Assembly: GCA_030456405.1 (NCBI GenBank)
Contig: JAKDNQ010000112.1
Coordinates: forward strand, 1-6,888
DNA length: 6,888 nucleotides
Source: Nitrospira sp.
GTDB taxonomy: Bacteria > Nitrospirota > Nitrospiria > Nitrospirales > Nitrospiraceae
Direction of reading: 5' to 3'
The notes beneath the pieces are model-generated. The model did no database searches, was not told where the DNA came from, and saw only the letters and a program-made list of their open reading frames with translations. The position numbers were made by a program, and so were the translations under genes. Of the stretch, positions 1-4,452 are shown in pieces. How positions within the stretch are numbered: the stretch's first letter is position 1; the number at the start of each line of letters is the position of its first letter.

Positions 1-110
1 CGGAGCTTGCCACCCGACACATAGCCTTTATCTGCGGCCAGCTTCTTGAAATCCGCGGGTCCCTTTCCGGTTTTCGTTCTGATGTTGTCTAAATAGGCTT
101 GAAACGACAT
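1..110 (-). CDS. DUF4287 domain protein, N-terminal part (cut by window edge)
   Basis: Reading leftward from an ATG at 108-110, the sequence encodes MSFQAYLDNIRTKTGKG and continues for 36 visible residues before the window ends. This opening, with the YLDNI and KTGKGP segments and a following DFKKLAA stretch, is what I recognise as the start of DUF4287 (small cytosolic proteins of unknown function). The start is fixed by a strong Shine-Dalgarno GGAGG (complement at 116-120), five bases before the ATG. It lies 23 bp after the stop of the DoxX-like gene with no attC between them, so the two probably share one transcript and one cassette. No function can be given. The C-terminal part and the cassette's attC lie outside the window. 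Confidence 0.8.
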   Translation of the reverse strand, partial: MSFQAYLDNIRTKTGKGPADFKKLAADKGYVSGGKL

Positions 111-133
111 GGAAACCTCCGAGTTTGGTGAAA

Positions 134-535
134 TTAGGGGATGAGGAGCGACCGTATTTGGCCGTTGCGGATGAGCAGGCCTGCCCACATGAACATGCCG
201 ATGTAGCCTCCGAACAAGATATGGCTAAAGAGCGGATTGCCCGCCCGCAGTTGGATTGCGACGGCGCCGCCGAGATAGCCCGTCAGTAACACCGCGCCCA
301 GCAACGCCGTTTTGGGAAAGGCGTAGAGCGCAGTGCATACCAACAATAAGATGCCAAGCCCACGCGCCAAAGTGTCGGTGCTGTCAAACCCGAGGGTTTG
401 CATGGTGTCAATGACGGGCTGCACTGGGACTAACTTCATTGCGGCGTCCATGAGCAGAAAGGTAATAACCAGACCACTGATGATGCGGCCAACCCAGATT
501 AACGCTGTAGGATTTGCTGACACTTCGGTGTTCAT
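134..535 (-). CDS. DoxX-like small integral membrane protein
   Basis: This 133-residue, very hydrophobic protein has four predicted membrane segments at about 11-32, 58-73, 76-96 and 105-123. The pattern fits the DoxX-like (DoxX_2) family: a K34 after helix 1, an LGF turn near 48-50, a long loop, then GILLLVCTAL, and a LLTGYLGGAVAIQLR segment in helix 3. The family sits in the inner membrane; most members have no proven substrate, though DoxX relatives are linked to redox or thiol stress. An AAGGAGA ribosome site (complement 541-547) stands about five bases before the ATG. The gene is first in its cassette, about 130 bp after attC 668-728, and precedes the DUF4287 gene by 23 bp. The family call is good; the function is unknown. 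Confidence 0.8.
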   Translation of the reverse strand: MNTEVSANPTALIWVGRIISGLVITFLLMDAAMKLVPVQPVIDTMQTLGFDSTDTLARGLGILLLVCTALYAFPKTALLGAVLLTGYLGGAVAIQLRAGNPLFSHILFGGYIGMFMWAGLLIRNGQIRSLLIP

Positions 536-552
536 TCTCGTCTCCTTGTGAG

Positions 553-645
553 TTACTTTGGGGCGACCCTTCCGGTCAGGATTGACCGATCCATGGGCTG
601 CCCGTCATCAACTAGTCGAACGAGCCCACCCGAAATCGACATCAT
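553..645 (-). other. Possible 30-codon leader ORF before the DoxX-like gene
   Basis: The minus strand of the cassette leader has an open frame starting with two consecutive ATG codons (640-645) and ending TAA at 553-555, just upstream of the DoxX ribosome site. It would encode a 30-residue peptide beginning MMSISGGLVRLVDDG. There is no good ribosome site and I recognise no family. It could be a translated leader that feeds ribosomes to the DoxX gene, or simply chance. The leader also holds a perfect 6 bp inverted repeat, CGGTCA/TGACCG with a 4-base loop, at 573-588. Confidence 0.15.
573..588. repeat. Small inverted repeat in the DoxX cassette leader
   Basis: CGGTCA, a GGAT loop and TGACCG form a perfect 6 bp hairpin or dyad about 25 bases upstream of the DoxX Shine-Dalgarno. 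No U-tract follows on either strand, so it is not a terminator. It could be a protein-binding dyad or a structure in the 5' leader; there is no further evidence. Confidence 0.25.
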
Positions 646-667
646 GAAGTGTGCCCCGCTTTGTGAC

Positions 668-728
668 GCCCAACGCCTGAATTAAGCCGACCCCGAGAAG
701 CGGGTTCGGCTTGAATGAATTGTTAGAC
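668..728 (-). other. attC recombination site, 61 bp, ending the MarR cassette
   Basis: On the minus strand the site begins with GTCTAAC (R'', complement 722-728) and ends with GTTGGGC (R', complement 668-674), both matching the integron core consensus. Between them lie the paired arms TTCAAGCCGA and TCGGCTTAATTCAGG, around a short CCCG/CGGG hairpin. The folded strand recognised by integrases would be the plus strand here. It is nearly the same site as 3318-3377 and 5043-5101. The MarR gene's TAA stop lies inside the R'' box. Confidence 0.93.
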
Positions 729-1130
729 CCCAGCCTGTTCAATGTTATCCGCGATCCTTCTCAGTACGTTGATTGTGGTCTCGTACTGTTCTTGGGATAT
801 CCCAGATGACACAACCTCGCGGATCTTATCTTGGACGGCAGCAAAGGCTTGGAACGACTCGCGGCCTTTTTCGGTGATTTCATTTCCTGGGCTGAGCAGT
901 CCTTTGTCGCGAAGCTGCCCTAAGTGCGATGAAATCGTGCAGGAGCTGGCAAATGGCTCTAGTTCCACCTCTAGCCTCGAATCTGGCTTGGCTTGCTGGT
1001 GTAGCACGTTGAGAATCTGCCAGTCCAAGCGGTCGATCTCGTTCTCGGCCTGTTGTGTGCTGATGTATCGGTCGAGAAGATCATGGCAATGTTTTAGCCA
1101 GTAGCCGATTGGCTTTTCATGAGTTGCCAT
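723..1130 (-). CDS. MarR-type winged-helix transcriptional regulator
   Basis: This 135-residue protein has a helix-rich MarR layout. A dimerisation helix covers about 8-30; the winged helix begins near the DWQILNVL segment (36-43); the probable recognition helix is about 65-76 (TISSHLGQLRDKG); the wing is GLLSPGNEITEKG (77-89); and long C-terminal helices cover 92-131. It most likely binds a DNA palindrome as a dimer; the ligand is unknown. The start is supported by GGAGG (complement 1139-1143), eight bases before the ATG. The stop TAA is formed by the attC R'' box (GTC TAA C). An unusually long leader upstream contains a promoter-like pair and an inverted repeat (1162-1180), so self-regulation is plausible. 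The downstream DoxX cassette could be a target, but that is inference only. Confidence 0.82.
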   Translation of the reverse strand: MATHEKPIGYWLKHCHDLLDRYISTQQAENEIDRLDWQILNVLHQQAKPDSRLEVELEPFASSCTISSHLGQLRDKGLLSPGNEITEKGRESFQAFAAVQDKIREVVSSGISQEQYETTINVLRRIADNIEQAGV

Positions 1131-1146
1131 ATTGAATGCCTCCAGG

Positions 1147-1153
1147 GTCTAAC
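1147..1153 (-). other. R'-like core box at the start of the MarR cassette
   Basis: On the minus strand GTTAGAC matches the R' consensus GTTRRRY and sits four bases before the GGAGG of the MarR gene, where a cassette boundary is expected. I could not find an L' arm next to it that pairs with the R''/L'' half at 1351-1373, 200 bp away. Either the attC has been split by intervening sequence or this match is chance. Confidence 0.35.
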
Positions 1154-1161
1154 TATTGAGT

Positions 1162-1180
1162 GTACTGAACGGCATAGTAC
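1162..1180. promoter_or_regulatory. Inverted repeat, candidate MarR operator
   Basis: GTACT and AGTAC flank nine bases, forming a perfect 5 bp dyad about 32 bp upstream of the MarR start and just downstream of the candidate promoter at 1206-1234. MarR proteins commonly repress themselves by binding a palindrome near their own promoter, so this is the best operator candidate in the window. Arms this short can occur by chance. Confidence 0.3.
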
Positions 1181-1205
1181 GCGAACACAGAACGGCTCTC
1201 TGGTG

Positions 1206-1234
1206 ATTTTCGTTTCGGCTCAAAGACATCTCAA
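1206..1234 (-). promoter_or_regulatory. Candidate sigma70 promoter for the MarR cassette
   Basis: On the minus strand TTGAGA (complement 1229-1234; 5 of 6 to TTGACA) is followed after 17 bases by GAAAAT (complement 1206-1211; 4 of 6 to TATAAT). Transcription would start near 1199, about 70 bases before the MarR ATG. The spacing is ideal but the -10 is weak. A cassette with its own promoter would be expressed independently of the integron promoter. Confidence 0.35.
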
Positions 1235-1306
1235 CGCTATCAGAAAAGAAGCCGCGATTCTTCCTTTCCCTTGTCGGTTCGATGGATCGTCTTTTGTTCA
1301 TATTGT

Positions 1307-1323
1307 GACGCAGTCTCTGCGTC
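1307..1323. repeat. Perfect 7 bp inverted repeat
   Basis: GACGCAG, a TCT loop and CTGCGTC make a tight hairpin in the 258 bp non-coding stretch between the TfoX-domain and MarR genes. No run of T follows on either strand, so it is not a classical terminator. It lies between the orphan attC half and the MarR promoter candidate. Its role is unknown. Confidence 0.4.
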
Positions 1324-1350
1324 GCCTGCGTGGTCTTGAACGTTTCTTAA

Positions 1351-1373
1351 CCCGCTGCAACCGGTTGTTAGGC
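1351..1373 (-). other. Orphan attC half (R''/L'' side) after the TfoX-domain gene
   Basis: Fifteen bases after the TfoX-domain stop, the minus strand reads GCCTAAC (R'', complement 1367-1373), then AACCGGTTGCAGCGGG, a typical L'' arm. No pairing L'/R' half follows within a normal attC length. The next box that fits R' is at 1147-1153, which would make a 227 bp site, far longer than usual. I read this as a truncated or interrupted attC. Confidence 0.55.
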
Positions 1374-1388
1374 GACGCACGACCATGG

Positions 1389-1733
1389 CTATAGATTTGT
1401 TTTCCTCTTCGAGGTAATTGTCTTGTTGTAGTTCAAGGCTAAATCAACCCAGTACGTCAGAGCGCGCTTCGTTCTCACGGATCCGGCATCGACGTACACA
1501 TACCCCCGGTACTGTCGGCCCTTCATAACCACAGCCCGATAGCCTTTACGTTCCACGACAGTGTCGTGGAACGCGGGGTCGATACGGCACAGGATTCGCT
1601 TGGCACGTGCGCTAACACACAGCTTGCCGCGAACCATGAACGCATTGCTGCCGAACATTTTCCTTTCTTTGACGTTTGGAACGTGTGCTAACGCCGTTCT
1701 GACCCGGCTCAATAGTTCGCCATCGCGCGCCAT
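1389..1733 (-). CDS. TfoX N-terminal-domain protein
   Basis: I place the start at ATG 1731-1733, giving 114 residues (MARDGELLSRV). The open frame extends further upstream, but only through the SnoaL-like gene. Residues 20-100 match the TfoX/Sxy N-terminal domain: KMFGSNAFMV (25-34), GKLCV, a short beta region, then GRQYRGYVYVD (72-82) and a final helix ending YWVDLAL. Full-length TfoX/Sxy activates competence genes in gammaproteobacteria and has an additional C-terminal domain. Single-domain forms like this one are common and of unknown function, so no competence role should be assumed. The C-terminal tail is basic (TSKRKTN). The ribosome site is weak. The start lies 16 bp after the SnoaL stop, so translation is probably coupled. 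The half attC follows 15 bp after the stop. Confidence 0.75.
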   Translation of the reverse strand: MARDGELLSRVRTALAHVPNVKERKMFGSNAFMVRGKLCVSARAKRILCRIDPAFHDTVVERKGYRAVVMKGRQYRGYVYVDAGSVRTKRALTYWVDLALNYNKTITSKRKTNL

Positions 1734-1749
1734 TTGAATCGCTGCTCTA

Positions 1750-2103
1750 CTACTTGGGGAAGGGTGCACTGTCAAAGTAGATGTCGAACGACTTGATCTT
1801 GCCATCCCGTACTTCGAATACTTCGGCGACATGACAGTCGAAGGCTGGACCGCCAGATGGCTGAAGTTCATATCGGGTCAAGGCACAAGCTCTTTCTCCA
1901 TCCACGAGGATGCCTTTGAGTTCCATTGCTTTGATCATGGAGTAGAAGCGCTTGGTTGCCTCAAGATACGCGCCTTTACCCGACACGCGCTTGATGGAAC
2001 TGGTGAAGCTGGTGAACGTCATATCATCAGATAGGAAATCCTCCCAGCCCCTCTTCTGCTTGAGACTGTCGAAGTAGCCTTGAATGGTGTCTCTGGTTGT
2101 CAT
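1750..2103 (-). CDS. SnoaL-like / NTF2-fold protein
   Basis: This 117-residue protein has the compact alpha+beta cone pattern of the SnoaL/NTF2-like superfamily. N-terminal helices hold TIQGYFDSLKQ (6-16) and W20..F23; beta segments DDMTFTSF (26-33) and an ATKRFYSMI helix (49-57) follow. The C-terminal sheet has FDCHVAEVFEVRDGKIKSFDIYFD (88-111); the EVFEVRDGKI turn is the family's most recognisable stretch. Members are small enzymes (isomerases, cyclases, hydrolases) or ligand-binding proteins, and the substrate cannot be inferred. Strong AGGAGG (complement 2111-2116) lies seven bases before the ATG. A second ATG five bases upstream is out of frame and stops at once. It is first in a two-gene cassette with the TfoX-domain gene; the cassette boundary is at 2153-2159. 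Confidence 0.75.
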   Translation of the reverse strand: MTTRDTIQGYFDSLKQKRGWEDFLSDDMTFTSFTSSIKRVSGKGAYLEATKRFYSMIKAMELKGILVDGERACALTRYELQPSGGPAFDCHVAEVFEVRDGKIKSFDIYFDSAPFPK

Positions 2104-2152
2104 GTCATGTCCTCCTGTTGGTCTCAGTTCGCTCAGGAAACAGACACCCGCC

Positions 2153-2245
2153 GCCTAACGCTTGCCATCAGCCGCCGCCGAGGAGCGAAGCGACGAGGGA
2201 ACCGCAAGCTTGCTTGCGGCGGTCGGCTGCATGGCATTGTTAGGC
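2153..2245 (-). other. attC recombination site, 93 bp, ending the squalene-cyclase-like cassette
   Basis: The minus strand starts GCCTAAC (R'', complement 2239-2245) and ends GTTAGGC (R', complement 2153-2159), perfect complements. The arms TGCCATGCAGCCG and CGGCTGATGGCA pair except for one unpaired base, the extrahelical base typical of attC. The centre is long and holds its own 7 bp hairpin (CCGCAAG/CTTGCGG with a CTTG loop). It is a different attC type from the three short sites. Confidence 0.92.
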
Positions 2246-2316
2246 CACCTTCATACTAGGTAGTGCCACTGAAGTTGATGGCAGTCGCCTGTCCCTTTCC
2301 GGCGACAGCGTTGGTC

Positions 2317-3282
2317 TCAAGCTGAATACCAGTCCAACACTCGCAATGCGCGGAGTGTGTTCCAGCGACTGGGCTTGCCTGCCCCGCCTTCCATGTCGAA
2401 GTCAATTGGATCTGGGTGGGGGTCATCGAGCGGCCATCGCCCGTCGTGATGCCGTCTCTTCGCCACAAGGCTGATGGCCTCGACGCCCCGTTCGTCTGGT
2501 TCGACGCCGGTGCCACGCAAGTAGTCCAGGCCTCTCAGCACGTCGTAATGCCACGTGGTCGGGAACGCGAACCGCGTCCAGTTGTGATCCCCCTTTCTGT
2601 CAGTGATCACCTCGCCGGTTGACAACCTCCGGAACATGCGACGCTCCAGGAGGTACTTCTGTGCCCGGACCCGCGCGTCCGTCACCGCGGCCGTGGCACC
2701 GTTCGCCATCTCGTGCTCCAGGAGTCCCTCCAGGACGCAGATCGTGGTGTGGAACGACGAGCGCACGGAGCCTCGCTCCGCCTCGCAATTCCAGCCGCCG
2801 TCTGCGAGCTGCTCGCCGAGGAGCCGATCGAGCAGCCGATCGCTCGTCTGGCCGAAGTAGACGCCGAGTGCCAGGACCCGGCCGTTGATGCAGGGCTCGA
2901 CCTCGCCCTCGAAGAATGGCGAGTCACCGAACCCCGACCCCCAGGTGACCTGGTCGCGGACGAGGCCCACGGCCCTGCGGGCTCGCTCGCTCGTCGGGTC
3001 GAGCCCCAGGTCCCGCAGCAGCACCAGGGCGCACAGGGTGGACTGCCACTGCGGCGCGGAGGTGCCATCACCCCACTTGCCGTCCGGCCGCTGACGGTCG
3101 AGGAGCCGCGAACCCCAACCCTCGGAGGCAACCCGCGCCCGCTCACGGGCGATGACCTCGTCGGACTCGCCCATGAGGTCGCGCATAACCTGCCAACGGA
3201 TCGAAGGGTCCGAATCAAGCAGCCACTGTATGACTGAGTTCCTCGGCTCCGGGGCTTCCCGTTGGGGTCTCTTGGTCGTCAT
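2317..3282 (-). CDS. Squalene-cyclase-like (prenyltransferase/squalene oxidase repeat) protein
   Basis: I start at ATG 3280-3282 (MTTKRPQREAP), giving 321 residues. The open frame continues 86 codons upstream, but those codons read through attC 3318-3377. A GGAG lies 10 bases before the ATG. The protein has the alpha/alpha-barrel repeats of the squalene-cyclase fold, with QW-like motifs at Q64-W70 (QRPDGKW), Q158-W164 (QLADGGW) and about 279-283 (HDGRW), plus HTTICVLEGLL and WHYDVLRGLDYL inner helices. It is about half the length of a true squalene-hopene cyclase and I see no DxDD catalytic motif, so hopene synthesis is unlikely; I recall similar short proteins from GC-rich actinobacteria, function unknown. 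Base composition is much more GC-rich than in its neighbours (46 of 60 bases at 2941-3000 against 30 of 60 at 3421-3480), which suggests a distant donor. Its attC begins about 70 bp after the stop. Confidence 0.78.
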   Translation of the reverse strand: MTTKRPQREAPEPRNSVIQWLLDSDPSIRWQVMRDLMGESDEVIARERARVASEGWGSRLLDRQRPDGKWGDGTSAPQWQSTLCALVLLRDLGLDPTSERARRAVGLVRDQVTWGSGFGDSPFFEGEVEPCINGRVLALGVYFGQTSDRLLDRLLGEQLADGGWNCEAERGSVRSSFHTTICVLEGLLEHEMANGATAAVTDARVRAQKYLLERRMFRRLSTGEVITDRKGDHNWTRFAFPTTWHYDVLRGLDYLRGTGVEPDERGVEAISLVAKRRHHDGRWPLDDPHPDPIDFDMEGGAGKPSRWNTLRALRVLDWYSA

Positions 3283-3317
3283 CCGCTGCTCGCTCCGGTC
3301 CAGAGACGGTCTTGGTG

Positions 3318-3377
3318 GCCTAATGCCTGAATTAAGCCGACCCGCGAAGCGGGTTCGGCTTGAATGAATTGTTAGGC
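3318..3377 (-). other. attC recombination site, 60 bp, ending the OmdA cassette, with altered R' box
   Basis: The minus strand reads GCCTAAC (R'', complement 3371-3377), the arms TTCAAGCCGA and TCGGCTTAATTCAGG, a CCCGC/GCGGG stem with a GAA triloop, and then ATTAGGC (complement 3318-3324) where GTTAGGC is expected. The first, normally invariant G of R' is replaced by A, at the base beside the strand-exchange point. The rest is nearly identical to 668-728. Confidence 0.9.
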
Positions 3378-3394
3378 GCATTTGGCAGCATAAT

Positions 3395-3946
3395 TCAGTC
3401 TGCCTCTTTGGGTGCGCTGAATGCTTTGCTGTAGTGCCCAGATTGATCGAAACAGCAAACCTGCCGCTTTCCGGAAGCAAGCATGTCACAGGTTTTGCTA
3501 ATCCTCTGTGCACGAGTTTTGGGTTGCTTGGAAGACTCAATCCAGTGTATCCAGTCCATGCGTGCGATAGTTGTTGTGTCCTCCCAAGCGGCCCGGGCTC
3601 CAGGAGCAGCCGCTAGCGCTTCTTGTAGGTCAGATGGAATCTCAGGCTCCGGCTCTTTCTCCACGGGCATGATCTCGAGCGTGACGATGTCACCGATGCC
3701 GGTGCCTGCGGTTTCAAGTAGCGCCTTGTTTAACCGGAGCCAATGGCTTAGTTGACCGTCCGGATCAAGCGTAGCCCGAAAGCAATGGCCGTTGATGGTG
3801 ACTTCTACAGTCGTCCTTCCACGTCTCGGGAGCTTGGCACTCGCCTCCTTAGGCAGAATTACGAAGGCCCACGAAGTATCGCCGTCAGGCATTGCTGGAC
3901 GACGCAATTTTGCTTTGAATTGAGATTTGATGTCGATTTGTGTCAT
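3395..3946 (-). CDS. DUF1905 + OmdA-type (YdeI-like) protein
   Basis: This 183-residue protein has two recognisable parts. Residues 8-94 form a DUF1905 beta-barrel-like domain: WAFVILPKEASAKLP (26-40), then VEVTINGHCFRATLDPDGQLSHWL (47-70) and GDIVTLEIMP (85-94). Residues 104-163 carry the OmdA/YdeI helical region: DLQEALAAAPGARAAWEDTTTIARMDWIHWIESSK and the TRAQRI..TCDMLASGKR end. An acidic-proline linker KEPEPEIP joins them. Family members are annotated as bacteriocin-protection or OmpD-associated proteins, but the biochemical role is unproven. The ATG lies only about 20 bases after the cassette boundary at 3968-3974 and lacks a clear Shine-Dalgarno, so translation may be weak or depend on ribosomes coming from upstream. 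The stop is 17 bp before the attC R'' box. Confidence 0.82.
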   Translation of the reverse strand: MTQIDIKSQFKAKLRRPAMPDGDTSWAFVILPKEASAKLPRRGRTTVEVTINGHCFRATLDPDGQLSHWLRLNKALLETAGTGIGDIVTLEIMPVEKEPEPEIPSDLQEALAAAPGARAAWEDTTTIARMDWIHWIESSKQPKTRAQRISKTCDMLASGKRQVCCFDQSGHYSKAFSAPKEAD

Positions 3947-3967
3947 CCCGAATCAATCCGCAAATGC

Positions 3968-4016
3968 GCCTAACGCCCAGGTTCAGCCGACCGCTGGCGC
4001 AGGACCTCCTTTGGAC
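3968..4016 (-). other. Degenerate attC-like site, about 49 bp, after the VOC gene
   Basis: The left side is good: on the minus strand GTCGGCTGAACCTGGGC followed by GTTAGGC (R', complement 3968-3974). The other half is poor: the only box near the VOC stop is GTCCAAA (complement 4010-4016), which deviates from RYYYAAC at the last base. On the plus strand AGGTTCAGC (3979-3987) can pair imperfectly with GCGCAGGACCT (3998-4007 region), so a short hairpin remains possible. It is probably a decayed attC. Confidence 0.55.
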
Positions 4017-4019
4017 GCA

Positions 4020-4409
4020 TTACTCCACCTTTGTGGCGATCCACCATGTGGTGCCCCCAGCGTCCTTAACTCCGCCCCGTTTGTCTTCATCCTGCTTCTT
4101 GACCGGCTCCTGCACCGAAATCGCTCCGGCATCGAGCGCCTTCCGATATGTCGCGTCCACATCTTGGACATAGATGTGGACATGGGAGGAGATGGGCGGC
4201 CAATCCGGCGGTGACGGATCGGCAAGCATGATGACAGTGTCGTCGATGCGAACTTCGGCGTGCATCAGTCTGCCGGACTCGTCGGGGAATCGCCGCAACT
4301 CGATGGCGCCAAAGACTCGCTTCAGGAAGTCTATGGTTCCATCCGCACCATTGACGATGAGATACGGCGAGACCGTGGTGTAGTTGGCTGGCTTGTGCTC
4401 AACGTTCAT
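4020..4409 (-). CDS. VOC-family (glyoxalase-fold, PhnB-like) protein
   Basis: This 129-residue protein has the paired beta-alpha-beta-beta-beta modules of the vicinal-oxygen-chelate superfamily, at about 11-65 and 74-127. Visible landmarks are TVSPYLIVNGADGTIDFLKRVFGA (12-35), LMHAEVRIDDTVIMLAD (48-64), HVHIYVQDVDATYRKALDAGA (76-96) and the C-terminal KDAGGTTWWIATKVE. The last stretch resembles PhnB-like proteins, whose usual DPFGN is here DAGGT. Such proteins are metal-dependent lyases, dioxygenases or antibiotic-binding proteins; H50 and E52 could be ligands, but the substrate is unknown. A GAGGAG ribosome site lies about seven bases before the ATG. The cassette starts at the GTTAGGC box 4434-4440, about 25 bp upstream. 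Confidence 0.85.
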   Translation of the reverse strand: MNVEHKPANYTTVSPYLIVNGADGTIDFLKRVFGAIELRRFPDESGRLMHAEVRIDDTVIMLADPSPPDWPPISSHVHIYVQDVDATYRKALDAGAISVQEPVKKQDEDKRGGVKDAGGTTWWIATKVE

Positions 4410-4433
4410 TCAATTCTCCTCGTAAGGGATGTG

Positions 4434-4452
4434 GCCTAACGCCTAATTAAGC
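4434..4452 (-). other. Truncated attC remnant (L'/R' end only) fused to the RibD-C-like gene
   Basis: The minus strand reads GCTTAATTAGGC and then GTTAGGC. This is the L'-R' end of the short attC type (compare 3318-3336), with one base missing from the spacer. The R''/L'' half and the hairpin are absent. The TAA stop of the upstream-lying gene (complement 4447-4449) falls inside this remnant. It is unlikely to recombine. Confidence 0.7.

Larger units (their letters stand above)
1149..1301 (-). other. Possible 50-residue ORF in the MarR leader
   Basis: A minus-strand frame runs from ATG at 1299-1301 to a TAG at 1149-1151, which lies inside the GTTAGAC box just before the MarR gene. The peptide is polar and basic (start MNKRRSIEPTRERK) with no family I recognise and no clear ribosome site. 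It overlaps the candidate promoter and the inverted repeat, which argues against it being a gene. It may be the tail of a decayed cassette gene. Confidence 0.15.

Noticed and set aside
1119..1394. 91-codon open frame on the plus strand covering the MarR leader
   Set aside because: It reads through the R' box, both inverted repeats and the attC half, and is opposite to the direction of all cassette genes. No family is recognised.
1734..1871. 46-residue N-terminal extension of the TfoX-domain frame
   Set aside because: It overlaps the end of the SnoaL-like gene in another frame and has no family match; the ATG at 1731-1733 fits the domain start.
2256..2516. 86-codon minus-strand frame overlapping the end of the squalene-cyclase-like gene
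   Set aside because: It is out of frame with a well-supported gene, has no ribosome site and no recognised pattern.
2713..3237. 174-codon open frame on the plus strand
   Set aside because: It lies entirely antisense to the squalene-cyclase-like gene, whose high GC content leaves few stops in other frames. The protein has no recognisable pattern, while the minus-strand frame has clear family motifs.
3283..3540. 86-residue N-terminal extension of the squalene-cyclase-like frame
   Set aside because: It is a read-through of attC 3318-3377 and part of the neighbouring cassette; the usual domain begins after MTTKRPQ.
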